Source: Myxococcus sp. CA023
Lineage (GTDB): Bacteria; Myxococcota; Myxococcia; Myxococcales; Myxococcaceae
DNA: 64,000 nt
Reading direction: 5' to 3'
Assembly (NCBI RefSeq): GCF_010998615.1
Contig: NZ_JAAEAH010000024.1
Location: 1 to 64,000, forward strand
Below, piece by piece: positions 18,610-26,996 of this stretch. Every line of letters starts with the position of its first letter. Within the stretch, counting starts at the first letter, position 1. The notes beneath the pieces were generated by a model, which was given only the letters and a program-made list of their open reading frames with translations, ran no database searches and was not told where the DNA came from. Made by a program: the position numbers and the translations under genes.

Positions 18610-18704
18610 GGCACCCCTGGCTTGCCCCGGAGCGCGCGAAAAGTCACTGCTTTCGTCAGGGCCCGTCCGCTGGACGGCAGAAGTCCAGCGGCACCCCGGC
18701 CGGG

Positions 18705-19256
18705 TCAGGCCTGCTTCGCGAGCTCCGCGTCGATGGCGGACAGCAGACGCGCATCGTCCGCGGCGACGTCCGGCGCGAAACGCGCGGCGACGCGGCCGTC
18801 ACGCCCGACGAGGAACTTCTCGAAGTTCCACTGCACCTCCGGCACGGGGTTGGCGGTGATGCCGTAGCCCTGGAGCCGGCTGCGCATGGGGCCTTCGCCC
18901 ACGGCGTCCGGGATGGCGCCCGTCAGCGCGTGATAGAGCGGGTGCTTGTCCTCGCCCACCACCGAAATCTTGGAGAACAGCGGGAACTTCACGTCGTAGG
19001 TCAGCGAGCAGAACGCCTTGATTTCCGACTCGCTGCCCGGCTCCTGGCCCAGGAAGTTGTTGGCCGGGAAGCCCAGCACCTCGAAGCCCTCGGCGCGCTT
19101 GCGCTCGTAGAGCTTCTCCAGGCCTTCGTACTGCGGCGTCAGGCCGCACTTGGAGGCCACGTTGACCACCAGCAGCACCTTGCCCTTGAACTGGCCGAGC
19201 GACTGCGGGGCACCGTCGATGGACTTGAGGGGAATGTCGTAGAGGTTCTGGCTCAT
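18705..19256 (-). CDS. Glutathione peroxidase (Cys type)
   Basis: A 183-residue thioredoxin-fold peroxidase. It has the peroxidatic Cys in NVASKCGLTPQY, the FPANNFLGQEPGS segment containing the catalytic-network residues, and WNFEKFLVGRDG near the end. The residue aligned with mammalian selenocysteine is Cys. It reduces hydrogen peroxide or lipid peroxides using thioredoxin or glutathione; thioredoxin is usual for bacterial Cys enzymes. It is cytosolic, with no signal peptide, and divergent from the lipoprotein at 19388. Confidence 0.94.
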   Translation of the reverse strand: MSQNLYDIPLKSIDGAPQSLGQFKGKVLLVVNVASKCGLTPQYEGLEKLYERKRAEGFEVLGFPANNFLGQEPGSESEIKAFCSLTYDVKFPLFSKISVVGEDKHPLYHALTGAIPDAVGEGPMRSRLQGYGITANPVPEVQWNFEKFLVGRDGRVAARFAPDVAADDARLLSAIDAELAKQA

Positions 19257-19387
19257 GCCGCACCCTATAACCGCTCGGGGGGGCAGGCCGGGGAGATTAT
19301 AAAATCCAGAAATGACAACTATCCATGGGCCGACAGGAGGTAGGTTCCGCCACCTCTTTCACTCCTTCCCTATCTGGAGGTCTACCC

Positions 19388-20008
19388 ATGACGTGGACGA
19401 TTCGGAGCCTGCTCCTTGGTGTCTTCCTGCTGTCCGGCTGCAAGCACACGGGAGGCGGCAGCGTCACCCCCACCCCGACGCAGCCGCAGGCTTGTGATGC
19501 GCAGCAGGCGCAAATCTCCCGCGAGGCCGATGAGCGCGCCAGCCCGTGGAGCGTGGAGCAGCACCTGGCGAAGAACTTCCCTGGCAAGAAGGTGTCGTGG
19601 CTGATGACGGACGCCGCGTACCAGAACTTCGTGGTGAAGCCGAACGCGCAGAACTTTGGCCGCTGCAATGACAGTGGTTGTTACCTGTTCGCCGCGCCGT
19701 CGGAGACCATCCAGGGCGCCGTCGAGAAGTCGATGGTGAACGGCGCGCATGACCCGGCGGTGATTGGCCAGGCGCTGGGCCTGCCGGCGAAGAACTTCGA
19801 AGGCCCGCTGCGGATGATGACGCTGGACCTGGCGGCCACCGGCGTGTGCGTGCGCCTGCCCGTGGACAGCGACCCGGGCGTGTGGAAGTGCACCAGCGAG
19901 GAGGACACGGACTGCTTCAAGTTCGGTGGCTACACCTCTGGCGGCGTGCCGGAGCTGATGGTCATCGACGCGCCCGTCTCCCAGGCGGCGGTGACGGAGA
20001 TTCCGTGA
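19388..20008 (+). CDS. Hypothetical lipoprotein
   Basis: A 206-residue protein. The start at 19388 follows CTGGAGG and gives a clear lipobox (VFLLSGCKH). A Thr/Pro linker precedes a domain of about 165 residues with Cys at several positions (CNDSGCYLF, TGVCVRLP, WKCTSEEDTDCFKF), probably disulphide-bonded. No family was recognised. Its stop overlaps the GTG of the following small gene, so the two are translationally coupled. Confidence 0.7.
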   Translation: MTWTIRSLLLGVFLLSGCKHTGGGSVTPTPTQPQACDAQQAQISREADERASPWSVEQHLAKNFPGKKVSWLMTDAAYQNFVVKPNAQNFGRCNDSGCYLFAAPSETIQGAVEKSMVNGAHDPAVIGQALGLPAKNFEGPLRMMTLDLAATGVCVRLPVDSDPGVWKCTSEEDTDCFKFGGYTSGGVPELMVIDAPVSQAAVTEIP

Positions 20009-20244
20009 GCGAGGAGCAGGTCCTCATCCAGAGCCCGCTGATGTACCGGTTGGTGCGCTCGGCGGAGGGGGTGCTCTTCCTCGACGTGGTGGTGGGGGGC
20101 ATCGCCCAGTTCACGGTGCGGGTGGTGCTCACCGCGCAGGAAGTCGAGGCCTACGGCCGGCTGGGCCGCCCCTACGCGGACCGTCTGGCGATGGATGTCA
20201 TGGCCAGCCCGGCGTTCGGTGGGCGGGCCGTCCGCGTGCCGTAG
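20005..20244 (+). CDS. Small coupled hypothetical protein (GTG start)
   Basis: A 79-residue protein read from the GTG at 20005, which overlaps the TGA of the preceding lipoprotein (GTGA). It is compact and hydrophobic-charged (EGVLFLDVVVGGIAQFTVRV, then YGRLGRPYADRLAMDV), with no signal or transmembrane segment. The coupling and coding-like composition make it a likely gene. No family was recognised. Confidence 0.6.
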   Translation: MSEEQVLIQSPLMYRLVRSAEGVLFLDVVVGGIAQFTVRVVLTAQEVEAYGRLGRPYADRLAMDVMASPAFGGRAVRVP

Positions 20245-20261
20245 GGCGCGGCGTGGGATTG

Positions 20262-20299
20262 CCGCCCCGGGCCACCTTCGGAAGGTGGCTCGGGGGCGG
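20262..20299 (+). terminator. Long hairpin terminator
   Basis: GCCACCTTC/GAAGGTGGC forms a tight stem that extends outward through CGCCCCG/CGGGGGCG with one bulge, giving a stem of about 17 pairs. It lies 18 bp after the stop of the small coupled gene. Confidence 0.7.
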
Positions 20300-20401
20300 T
20301 GCGGGCGTGGGCCCGTTGCGCATTCGTGAATGCGCCGCCGCGCCTGGGTGTCGGATGCTGACGTGACGTCACATCCGGCCCGAGCCGCGAAGGATGCTTG
20401 C

Positions 20402-21049
20402 ATGAAGATGTCGTGGAGTGGTGCGGCCCTGTCCGCCTGTGTGCTGGGGCTCGCCGCCGGAGCGGCCCACGCGGAAGAGGCGTGGAAGACGGTGGCGGAG
20501 AAGCCTTACGTGGTGAAGGTCCGCGCGCGTCCGGGCTCCGAGGCCAAGGACGTGTGGGCGGAGGGCGAGCTGGCCGCGAGCGCCGCGGATGTCCAGGCGG
20601 TGCTGCGGGACGTGGACGCCTACCGGCGCTGGATGCCGTATGTGAAGGAGTCCCGCATCCTGAAGGACCTGCCGGACGAGGGGCAGCTCACGTACACGAA
20701 GCTGGACCTGCCGGTGGTGTCCTCGCGCGACTACATCTGCAACGTGGTGTTGGAGTCCAAGCTGGCGGAGGACGGCTCGGGTGTGTTCTCGCAGCGCTGG
20801 CAGGCGACGCCGGATGCCATTCCCCAGCGGCGCGGCACGGTGCGCATCCGGCTCAACGAGGGGAGCTGGCGCGTGGAGCCACGAGGCGAAGGGAAGTCCC
20901 ATGCCGTGTACCGCTTCACCGTGGACCCGGCCGGCTCCATTCCTGGCTTCCTGGCGCGCATGGGGCAGAAGGACGCCGTGGAGGACACGTTCCGCGCGGT
21001 GGAGAAGCGCGCCCGGGAACGCGCCGAATCCCGGGCACGAGCGGAGTGA
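20402..21049 (+). CDS. Exported START-like (SRPBCC) protein
   Basis: A 215-residue protein. The start at 20402 gives a signal peptide ending AAGAAHAEE; longer starts would bury it. The rest is a START/SRPBCC helix-grip domain: AASAADVQAVLRDVDAYRRW, WMPYVKESRIL, DLPVVSSRDYI, then a long C-terminal helix. Such domains bind lipids or other hydrophobic ligands. The signal suggests a periplasmic lipid carrier, but the ligand is not evident. A hairpin terminator lies 40 bp downstream. Confidence 0.83.
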   Translation: MKMSWSGAALSACVLGLAAGAAHAEEAWKTVAEKPYVVKVRARPGSEAKDVWAEGELAASAADVQAVLRDVDAYRRWMPYVKESRILKDLPDEGQLTYTKLDLPVVSSRDYICNVVLESKLAEDGSGVFSQRWQATPDAIPQRRGTVRIRLNEGSWRVEPRGEGKSHAVYRFTVDPAGSIPGFLARMGQKDAVEDTFRAVEKRARERAESRARAE

Positions 21050-21089
21050 CGCCGGTGCGCCGCAACCGATGCAGGGCTCTGGCCGGGGT

Positions 21090-21110
21090 GCGCAAGCCTT
21101 GCGCGTTTTC
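21090..21110 (+). terminator. Intrinsic terminator
   Basis: GCGCAAG and CTTGCGC form a 6-7 bp stem with a very short loop, followed by G and TTTT. This is the most classical Rho-independent signal in the window and ends the START-like gene. Confidence 0.65.
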
Positions 21111-21213
21111 AGGGCTGTAGCGCCGCGCACCGCAAGGCACGCTTCCTGAAAGCATAATCTCCTGCTGGGCCGCGGGTCCGGAGTGGCCGGGGTGGCCGAA
21201 GTGGGAGACGAAC

Positions 21214-21477
21214 ATGGAGCTGCTGGCTCGGGAGGCCCAGGAAGCATTGCGGCAACGCAGCCACCGGCTGCGCGCTCGGGCCTCGTCAGGGGTGGGGGGG
21301 CTGTCCTTCACCCAGGCGGAGGAGCAGGAGTTGCGGGACATCGAGGAGGCGCTGGCGCGCATCGCTCATGGTGAGTTCGGCCGGTGCGCGCGCTGCGGTG
21401 GGGCCATTGGCCGGCACCGGCTGCGCGCCGTTCCAGAGGCCCGGCACTGTTTGACGTGCGCCGCGCTGGCGCGCTGA
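21214..21477 (+). CDS. TraR/DksA-type zinc-finger protein
   Basis: An 87-residue protein with a helical hairpin (residues 1-50) and a four-cysteine zinc finger, CARCGGAIG ... CLTCA. The segment AHGEFGRCARCGGAIGRHRL is typical of the TraR/DksA family. It lacks the long coiled coil of full DksA. DksA-family proteins bind in the RNA polymerase secondary channel and change the response to starvation. A small version like this could do so or act elsewhere. The start at 21214 follows GGGAG. Confidence 0.82.
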   Translation: MELLAREAQEALRQRSHRLRARASSGVGGLSFTQAEEQELRDIEEALARIAHGEFGRCARCGGAIGRHRLRAVPEARHCLTCAALAR

Positions 21478-21562
21478 AGGCCCGCTCCCTGCCCGGGCGG
21501 GCGGCGTCGCCTGGCGAGCAGTGCCGCCGTCCCGTCTGGGAAAGAAGCCGTGCATGGGTGCA

Positions 21563-21580
21563 TGTCTAGGGGTATAGACA
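21563..21580. promoter_or_regulatory. 18-bp perfect-arm dyad upstream of HTH-map operon
   Basis: TGTCTA-GGGGTA-TAGACA is a 6+6+6 inverted repeat ending 17 bp before the ATG of the small HTH gene at 21598. Position and symmetry fit an operator, possibly for that HTH protein itself. Confidence 0.5.
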
Positions 21581-21597
21581 CGCCCGAAATGTGTCCC

Positions 21598-21819
21598 ATG
21601 GTGAAGACCGAAGACCTGATTGACGCTCAGGCGGTGGCCGGGTTGCTGCGCCTGCGCCACGCCAACAGCGTCAGCACCTACCTGCGCCGCTATCCCGACA
21701 TGCCCCGGCCCGTCCTGGACCTGGGCACGGGGCGGCCCCGGCTTTGGCTTCGTCCCCAGGTGGTGCGCTGGATGCGCGCCCGTAAGCCCGAGCAGCTCCG
21801 CGCTGGAGGTGAGTCATGA
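21598..21819 (+). CDS. Small HTH (MerR/excisionase-like) protein
   Basis: A 73-residue protein, start at 21598 (a GTG follows directly). The layout LIDAQAVAGLLRLRHANSVS-TYLRRYPDMPRPVLDLGTGR-PRLWLRPQVVRWMRAR resembles the winged HTH_17/AlpA type, which reads from a first helix-turn-helix to a conserved W-x-x-x-x-V-x-x-W end. It overlaps the methionine aminopeptidase ATG by four bases. Such proteins usually bind DNA; the nearby dyad at 21563-21580 is a plausible site. Target and effect are not known. Confidence 0.7.
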   Translation: MVKTEDLIDAQAVAGLLRLRHANSVSTYLRRYPDMPRPVLDLGTGRPRLWLRPQVVRWMRARKPEQLRAGGES

Positions 21820-22811
21820 CTACCGCTGTTCCCCGTACCCCGCCCGCCGTGCTTCCGGGCCCCAACGACACCTGCTGGTGTGGCAGTGGCACCAAGTACA
21901 AGAAGTGCCACCGCGGCGCGGACGCCGCCGAGGCGCGCAAGAAGGGCCCGGACGTGCTCCGCAAGGGCATCCGCCCGGGCGTCATCAGCCCGCGCCGCGA
22001 GGTGCCGCTCCACATCCCCCGTCCGGACTACGCGCTGACGGGGCGTCCGTCGCGCAAGGACGCGGGCTCCGACATCAAGACGCCGGACGTCATCGCCCGC
22101 ATGCGCAAGGCGTGCAAGGCCGCCGCCGAGGTGCTGCAGGAGGTGGCCTCCCACGTGCGTCCGGGCATCACCACGGACGAACTGGATGCGATTACCCACG
22201 AGGCCTACATCAAGCGGGGCGGGTACCCCAGTACGCTCAACTACCACCGCTATCCGAAGTCGCTCTGCACGTCCGTCAACGAGGTCATCTGCCACGGCAT
22301 CCCGGACAGCCGGGCGCTGGAGGACGGCGACATCATCAACCTGGACGTCACCATCTACCTGGATGGTGTGCACGGTGACTGCTCGGCGACGTACTTCGTG
22401 GGCAACGTGGACGAGGAGAGCCAGCGGTTGGTGCGCGTGACGCGCGAGTGCCTGGAGCAGGGCATCGCCGCGGTGAAGCCGGGCCGGCCCATCAGTGACA
22501 TCGGCCGCGCGATTGAGACGCATGCCACCCAGCACGGCATGAGCGTGGTGCGCGCCTACTGCGGCCACGGCATCGGCGAGACGTTCCACACCTCGCTCCA
22601 GGTGCCGCACTACTACGAGGCCGAGGCCGACACCGTCATGCAGCCCGGCATGATTTTCACCGTCGAGCCGATGATCAACCTGGGCGGCTGGGGTCACCGC
22701 ACCTGGGATGACGAGTGGACCGCCGTCACCGCCGACGGCACCCGCAGCGCCCAGTTCGAGCACACCCTGCTCGTCACCGAGCAGGGCGCGGAAATCCTCA
22801 CCGTGGCGTGA
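21816..22811 (+). CDS. map: Type I methionine aminopeptidase with N-terminal SEC-C zinc motif
   Basis: A 331-residue enzyme. Residues about 14-32 are a SEC-C motif (DTCWCGSGTKYKKCH) known to bind zinc and ribosomes or SecA. The catalytic M24 domain follows, with GGYPSTLNYHRYPKS, NEVICHGIPD, the metal ligands of INLDVTIYLDGVHGD, GHGIGETFHTS, and EPMINLGG. It removes the initiator Met from nascent proteins. Some bacterial MetAPs have this extension. It is coupled by ATGA to the small HTH gene. Confidence 0.95.
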   Translation: MTTAVPRTPPAVLPGPNDTCWCGSGTKYKKCHRGADAAEARKKGPDVLRKGIRPGVISPRREVPLHIPRPDYALTGRPSRKDAGSDIKTPDVIARMRKACKAAAEVLQEVASHVRPGITTDELDAITHEAYIKRGGYPSTLNYHRYPKSLCTSVNEVICHGIPDSRALEDGDIINLDVTIYLDGVHGDCSATYFVGNVDEESQRLVRVTRECLEQGIAAVKPGRPISDIGRAIETHATQHGMSVVRAYCGHGIGETFHTSLQVPHYYEAEADTVMQPGMIFTVEPMINLGGWGHRTWDDEWTAVTADGTRSAQFEHTLLVTEQGAEILTVA

Positions 22812-22852
22812 GCCCGTGGACGCGCGCGGCCGGACTCCTCCGGCCGTGCGCG
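22801..22852 (+). repeat. Repeated terminator element, copy 1
   Basis: The last codons of map plus a strong hairpin: GCGCGCGGCCGGA pairs with TCCGGCCGTGCGC across a 4-nt loop (14 bp stem including one G-U). A near-copy (48 of 52 bases) lies at 27631-27682 behind another gene. Confidence 0.75.
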
Positions 22853-22943
22853 CCGCTCAGAGGACCGGGAGTCCGCTCAGGCATTCGTGCTAGAGATTCC
22901 GGGGAGGGGGATGTGGCCTCATCGCCACGGAAATCACCATCTC

Positions 22944-23849
22944 ATGCGTACGGACAGCGCTCTTCCCGAGGAGATTCTCGAGACGGTTCTTCGTTCGATG
23001 GGCACCGCCGCCGCGGGCCGCTTGCGCGCCGCGCCGGAGGCACCGCGGGCGCTCGCCCTGGCCCTGCGTGAGGCGGCCTCCCTTCAGTGCGCGGCCCCCG
23101 AGCCCCTGGTGTTCGCGCGGCACCTGGGGGCACGGCTCTCCGAGGCGGAGGACCCTGTCGTCGCGCTGGAACGTTTGCACGCAAGGGACCTTGCCCTTGC
23201 GCTCGCCTGCGCTCAAGGGACGCCGGGGGCGGCGGACCTCTTCGAAGCGCAGGTCCTGCGCAAGCTGCATGGCTCGCTCGCACGGCTTCATTCCTCGCCC
23301 ACGTTCGTGGATGAAGTGCTTCAGGCGCTCCGGGGAAATCTGCTGATGCCTCGCCCCGACTCGCCGCCCCGGCTCCTTGGCTATGCGGGCGTGGGGTCGT
23401 TGTTGCACTGGGTCAACATCTCCGCGGTGCGCCTCGCGCTCCGGATGCGAAAGGCCCAGGGGCAGGAGGCACGGGTGGACGCGGAGATGCTGGCCGCGGA
23501 CCCCGCGCAAGGCGGGCTGGAGCTGGGGCTGGTTCGCGAGGAGGCCCGCTCGCACGTGCGCGCCGCCTTCGTCCAGGCGGTGGCCTCCCTGGATGACGAG
23601 GACCGGGAGTTGCTTCGTCTCCACTTCGTCGAGCATCTGTCGCTGGCTCGCATGGGGGAACTCTACGGCGTGCACAAGTCCACCCTGTCCCGGCGGCTGT
23701 CCGGGGTGAAGGCGCTGCTGGAGACGCGCACGCACGAGGGGCTGACGGAGCGGCTGTCGCTCTCCCAGGAGGAGTTGGACAGCATGATGCGGGCCGTTCA
23801 TGGCCGTCTCGACGTGAGCCTGTCCGGACTCCTGGCGGCGAAGGAATGA
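22944..23849 (+). CDS. Myxococcales-type ECF-like sigma factor
   Basis: A 301-residue protein resembling the Myxococcales sigma-70-like group TIGR03001. The middle (LHWVNISAVRLALRMRKA) is a sigma-2-like helix; the C-terminal third (AVASLDDEDRELLRLHF, then YGVHKSTLSRRL) is a clear sigma region 4 helix-turn-helix. The longer N-terminus is family-specific. Start 22944 is chosen; in-frame starts at 22887 (GTG) and 22911 (ATG) exist and none has an ideal ribosome site. Its stop overlaps the ATG of the kinase gene, which carries an anti-sigma-like zinc motif, so direct control of this sigma factor by the kinase is an attractive inference. Confidence 0.8.
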   Translation: MRTDSALPEEILETVLRSMGTAAAGRLRAAPEAPRALALALREAASLQCAAPEPLVFARHLGARLSEAEDPVVALERLHARDLALALACAQGTPGAADLFEAQVLRKLHGSLARLHSSPTFVDEVLQALRGNLLMPRPDSPPRLLGYAGVGSLLHWVNISAVRLALRMRKAQGQEARVDAEMLAADPAQGGLELGLVREEARSHVRAAFVQAVASLDDEDRELLRLHFVEHLSLARMGELYGVHKSTLSRRLSGVKALLETRTHEGLTERLSLSQEELDSMMRAVHGRLDVSLSGLLAAKE

Positions 23850-26800
23850 GCTGCCCAGACGAGAACGACCTCGCGCGTCACCTGGAAGGCCAGCTCTCCT
23901 CCGAGCGTGAGCAACAGGTGCGGTCCCACGTCGCCGGCTGCGCCGAGTGCCGGAGCGTGCTCGCCGCGCTGAGCCCGAATGAGGCGCGGACCTCCTTCGC
24001 GGAGGTGGGGCCGCTCGCCACGGGCACGCGGGTGGGGCGCTACGTGGTGCTGGGGCTGCTAGGCGAGGGCGGCATGGGCCGGGTTCATGTCGCGTATGAC
24101 CCCGAGCTGGACCGCAAGGTGGCGCTGAAGCTGCTCAAGCCGGAGCGTTTCCATGAGGACTCACTGGCCCTGGCGCGGCAACGTCTGGAGCGCGAGGCCC
24201 GCACCATGGCGAAGCTGTCCCACCCGCACATCGCCAGCCTTCATGACGTGGGCGAGTACCAGGGACAGCTCTTCCTGGTGATGGAGTTCCTGGAGGGCGG
24301 CACGCTGCGGCGCTGGCTGACGGAGCAACCGCGCCCGCTGAGGGAGGTGCTCGAGCGCTTCCGGCAGGCGGCGGATGGACTCGCCGCGTCGCACGCGCTG
24401 GGCATCGTCCACCGGGACTTCAAGCCGGACAATGTCTTGCTGACGAAGGGCGGCCTCGTCCGCATCACCGACTTCGGTCTGGCCAACGCGACCCTGGTGC
24501 CTGGAACGGCGGCTCCCGGCCCGGTGTCTCCGGCGTCCCTCACCGTCACGGGGACCTTGCTGGGCACGCTGGCCTACAGCGCGCCCGAGCAACTCCGTGG
24601 CGAGCGCGGTGATGCCCGTTCGGACCAGTTCTCCTTCTGTGTCGCGCTCTATGAGGCACTCAACGGCCAGCGTCCCTTCGAGGGAAAGACGCGTGAGGCC
24701 TTGCTGGAGCAGGTGGCGCGGAAGGCCGTGCGGCCGGAACGCGCCGGTGTCCCCGCGTGGCTGCGGGCCGTCGTCCGGCGCGGGCTCTCCGCCGACCCCG
24801 CGGAGCGGTTCTCCTCCATGGAGGCGCTGCGTGCGCGGTTGTCCCGGGACCCGGGGGCGCGATGGCGCACGGTGTCCCTGGTGATGCTGGGCGCGGTCCT
24901 GACGGGGCTGGCTGTGTTCGGGCTGCTCTCCAGGCAGCCGCCTCAAGCGCTGTGCCAGGGCAGTGAGCGGCACTTCGCGGGCGTCTGGGATGCGGAGACG
25001 CGGGAGGCCACCCGGCGGGCCTTCCTGGCCACGAGCGCCCCGGACGCGGAAGCGTCCTTCTCTGCGGTGGCGGCGGCGCTGGAGCGCTGGAAGCTGGACT
25101 GGACGCACGCGCACCAGGAGGCCTGCGAGGCCACGCGGGTCTGGGGCGAGCAGCCAGACCAGGTCCTGGGCCTGCGCATGGCCTGCCTCGACGAGCGGCT
25201 GGAAGAGGTGACCCGCGTGGTGGCGGCGCTCCAGGAGGCGGATGCCCGCACCGTGGCGCGCGGCTTCGGGCTGGGGGGCTCGCTGGCGAGCCTGCGGCGC
25301 TGCTCGGACGTGAGGACGTTGCTGGAGGCCGTGGCGCCTCCGGAGGACCCCGCCGTGCTGGTGGAGGTAACGGCGGTCCGGGCGGAGTTGGCCCGGGCGA
25401 ACGCGGGGCTGTTCGCGGGCCATACGCCGGAGGCGTTGAAGGTGGCGCTGGCGGCACGGGAGCGGGCCGTGCGCACGCGCTACCGTCCGCTGGAGGCGGA
25501 GGCCTATCTGCTGTGCGCCACGCTCCAGGAAGACGCCAGTGCGTTCGAGGACGCGCGAGCCTCGCTCGTCCAGGCCGGCCTCGCCGCGGAGGCGGGGCGC
25601 CATCATGCCGTGCTGGCCCGGGTGCTCTATGCCCAGGCGTGGTTGAGCGGCCATGACCTGGGACGGACACAGGAGGCCTGGGCCTATCTGAACCGCGCTC
25701 AGGCGGTGGCTGAGCCGCTGCGCGACCCCGAGTTCGACGCGCTGTTGAACTATGTGCGCGCCGAGTTGTTCGAGCAGGAGGGACGTTTCTCCGAGGCGGA
25801 GCCACTGCTGCGCGAGGCGCTGGACCGTGTCACGGCGAAGGGCGTCTCCCATGCCGCTGCCCGCGCGGAACTCAATGGGCGTCTGGGTTTGCTGGCCCGT
25901 CATCAGGGCCGGCTCCTGGAGGCGAAGCGCTGGCAGGAAGAGGCGCTGCGGCTTCAGGAGGACTTGCATGGCCCCGACCACCGCGACACCGCCCGGGCCC
26001 TGGTGAACCTGGGCGGCACGCTGGCACACGCGGGGGAGCTGGCCCGCGCGGAGGCCGTCCTGCAGCGGGCGCTGGCCAGCCTCCGCCGCAGCCTGGGCGA
26101 GGAACACCTCGTGGTGGCGCGCACGTTGTCCAACCTGGCCGTCATCTATTTCGAGTGGGGGCGGGGGCCGGAGGCGCTGCGCGCGGCCGAGCAGAGCCTC
26201 GCGGTCGCTCGCAAGAGCGTGCCGCCGGAAGGCGCGGACGCGGTGCTCATGGGCATGACGTCGAACCGGACGGGGGTGCTGGGCGAACTGGGCGAGCGCG
26301 AGGCCGAGCTGGAGCAGGCCCGGCGCAGCCTGGCCCACCGTGAGCGCGTGTACGGCGCCACGCATCCGGAGGTCGCGCTGGACCTGCACGAGGTGGGGCG
26401 GCTGTTGCGGTTGCTGGGGCGCACGAAGGAGGCCCAGGGCTTCCATGCGCGTGGCGTCGTGCTCCAGGAGTCGTTGCTGGCGCGCGGTGAGCTGGAGGGG
26501 GAGGGGCTGCGCTGGCTCGCGGATGCCCTGCTGTTCCTGGGTCGCGTCGAGGAGGCTCGGGGCCACGCGGAGCGGGCGCTCGCGAGGCTGGAGCGGGACT
26601 GGGGGCCGGTGGCGCCGGAGCGCATCAAGGCGCTGGTGCTGCTGGGCGACATCCATCTGGCGGGGCGCGCGCCAGCGGAAGCGGTGGCGCCCTTGAGGAC
26701 GGCGCTGGCGGCGCTCGCGAGCGAACAGGTGGCGTCCGCGCGGGTTCCCCTGGCGCGGCGGCGGCTCGCCCAAGCCTTGCGTCTGTCCGGGGCGTCTGAC

Positions 26801-26911
26801 GAGGCGTGTCAGGAGGCGCGCAGGGCGTGGCTGGAGTGGGAGCCCTGGCGCAAGGCCTACCCCGGTGAAGTCGCCGAGGCTCGCGCCGAAAAGGACCGCT
26901 GTCCGCGCTAG
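23846..26911 (+). CDS. ZAS-like zinc finger / Ser-Thr kinase / TPR receptor protein
   Basis: A 1021-residue protein. Residues 3-35 form an anti-sigma-type zinc motif (C3, H28-x3-C32-x2-C35). A Hanks-type kinase follows: Gly loop LGEGGMGRV (72-80), K95, HRDFKPDN (D191), DFG 209-211, APEQL 246-250. A transmembrane segment lies at about 342-362. The rest, probably periplasmic, is helical and TPR-like, with clear repeats from about residue 600 on. Myxobacteria have many kinases of this design. ATGA overlap with the sigma gene upstream suggests that phosphorylation or sequestration controls that factor (inference). All catalytic kinase motifs seem intact. Confidence 0.88.
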   Translation: MSCPDENDLARHLEGQLSSEREQQVRSHVAGCAECRSVLAALSPNEARTSFAEVGPLATGTRVGRYVVLGLLGEGGMGRVHVAYDPELDRKVALKLLKPERFHEDSLALARQRLEREARTMAKLSHPHIASLHDVGEYQGQLFLVMEFLEGGTLRRWLTEQPRPLREVLERFRQAADGLAASHALGIVHRDFKPDNVLLTKGGLVRITDFGLANATLVPGTAAPGPVSPASLTVTGTLLGTLAYSAPEQLRGERGDARSDQFSFCVALYEALNGQRPFEGKTREALLEQVARKAVRPERAGVPAWLRAVVRRGLSADPAERFSSMEALRARLSRDPGARWRTVSLVMLGAVLTGLAVFGLLSRQPPQALCQGSERHFAGVWDAETREATRRAFLATSAPDAEASFSAVAAALERWKLDWTHAHQEACEATRVWGEQPDQVLGLRMACLDERLEEVTRVVAALQEADARTVARGFGLGGSLASLRRCSDVRTLLEAVAPPEDPAVLVEVTAVRAELARANAGLFAGHTPEALKVALAARERAVRTRYRPLEAEAYLLCATLQEDASAFEDARASLVQAGLAAEAGRHHAVLARVLYAQAWLSGHDLGRTQEAWAYLNRAQAVAEPLRDPEFDALLNYVRAELFEQEGRFSEAEPLLREALDRVTAKGVSHAAARAELNGRLGLLARHQGRLLEAKRWQEEALRLQEDLHGPDHRDTARALVNLGGTLAHAGELARAEAVLQRALASLRRSLGEEHLVVARTLSNLAVIYFEWGRGPEALRAAEQSLAVARKSVPPEGADAVLMGMTSNRTGVLGELGEREAELEQARRSLAHRERVYGATHPEVALDLHEVGRLLRLLGRTKEAQGFHARGVVLQESLLARGELEGEGLRWLADALLFLGRVEEARGHAERALARLERDWGPVAPERIKALVLLGDIHLAGRAPAEAVAPLRTALAALASEQVASARVPLARRRLAQALRLSGASDEACQEARRAWLEWEPWRKAYPGEVAEARAEKDRCPR

Positions 26912-26996
26912 CCGTCCGATTTCGACGCAACGATGGCTCCCGGGATGTCTCTTTGTGGGGGGCAAATCCCCATGAACCATTTTCCGGGAAGTTCCG

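Noticed and set aside
26955-26973. Inverted repeat TGGGG ... CCCCA before the lipoprotein at 26997
   Set aside because: Five bp arms with no spacing relation to a promoter; probably chance in GC-rich DNA.
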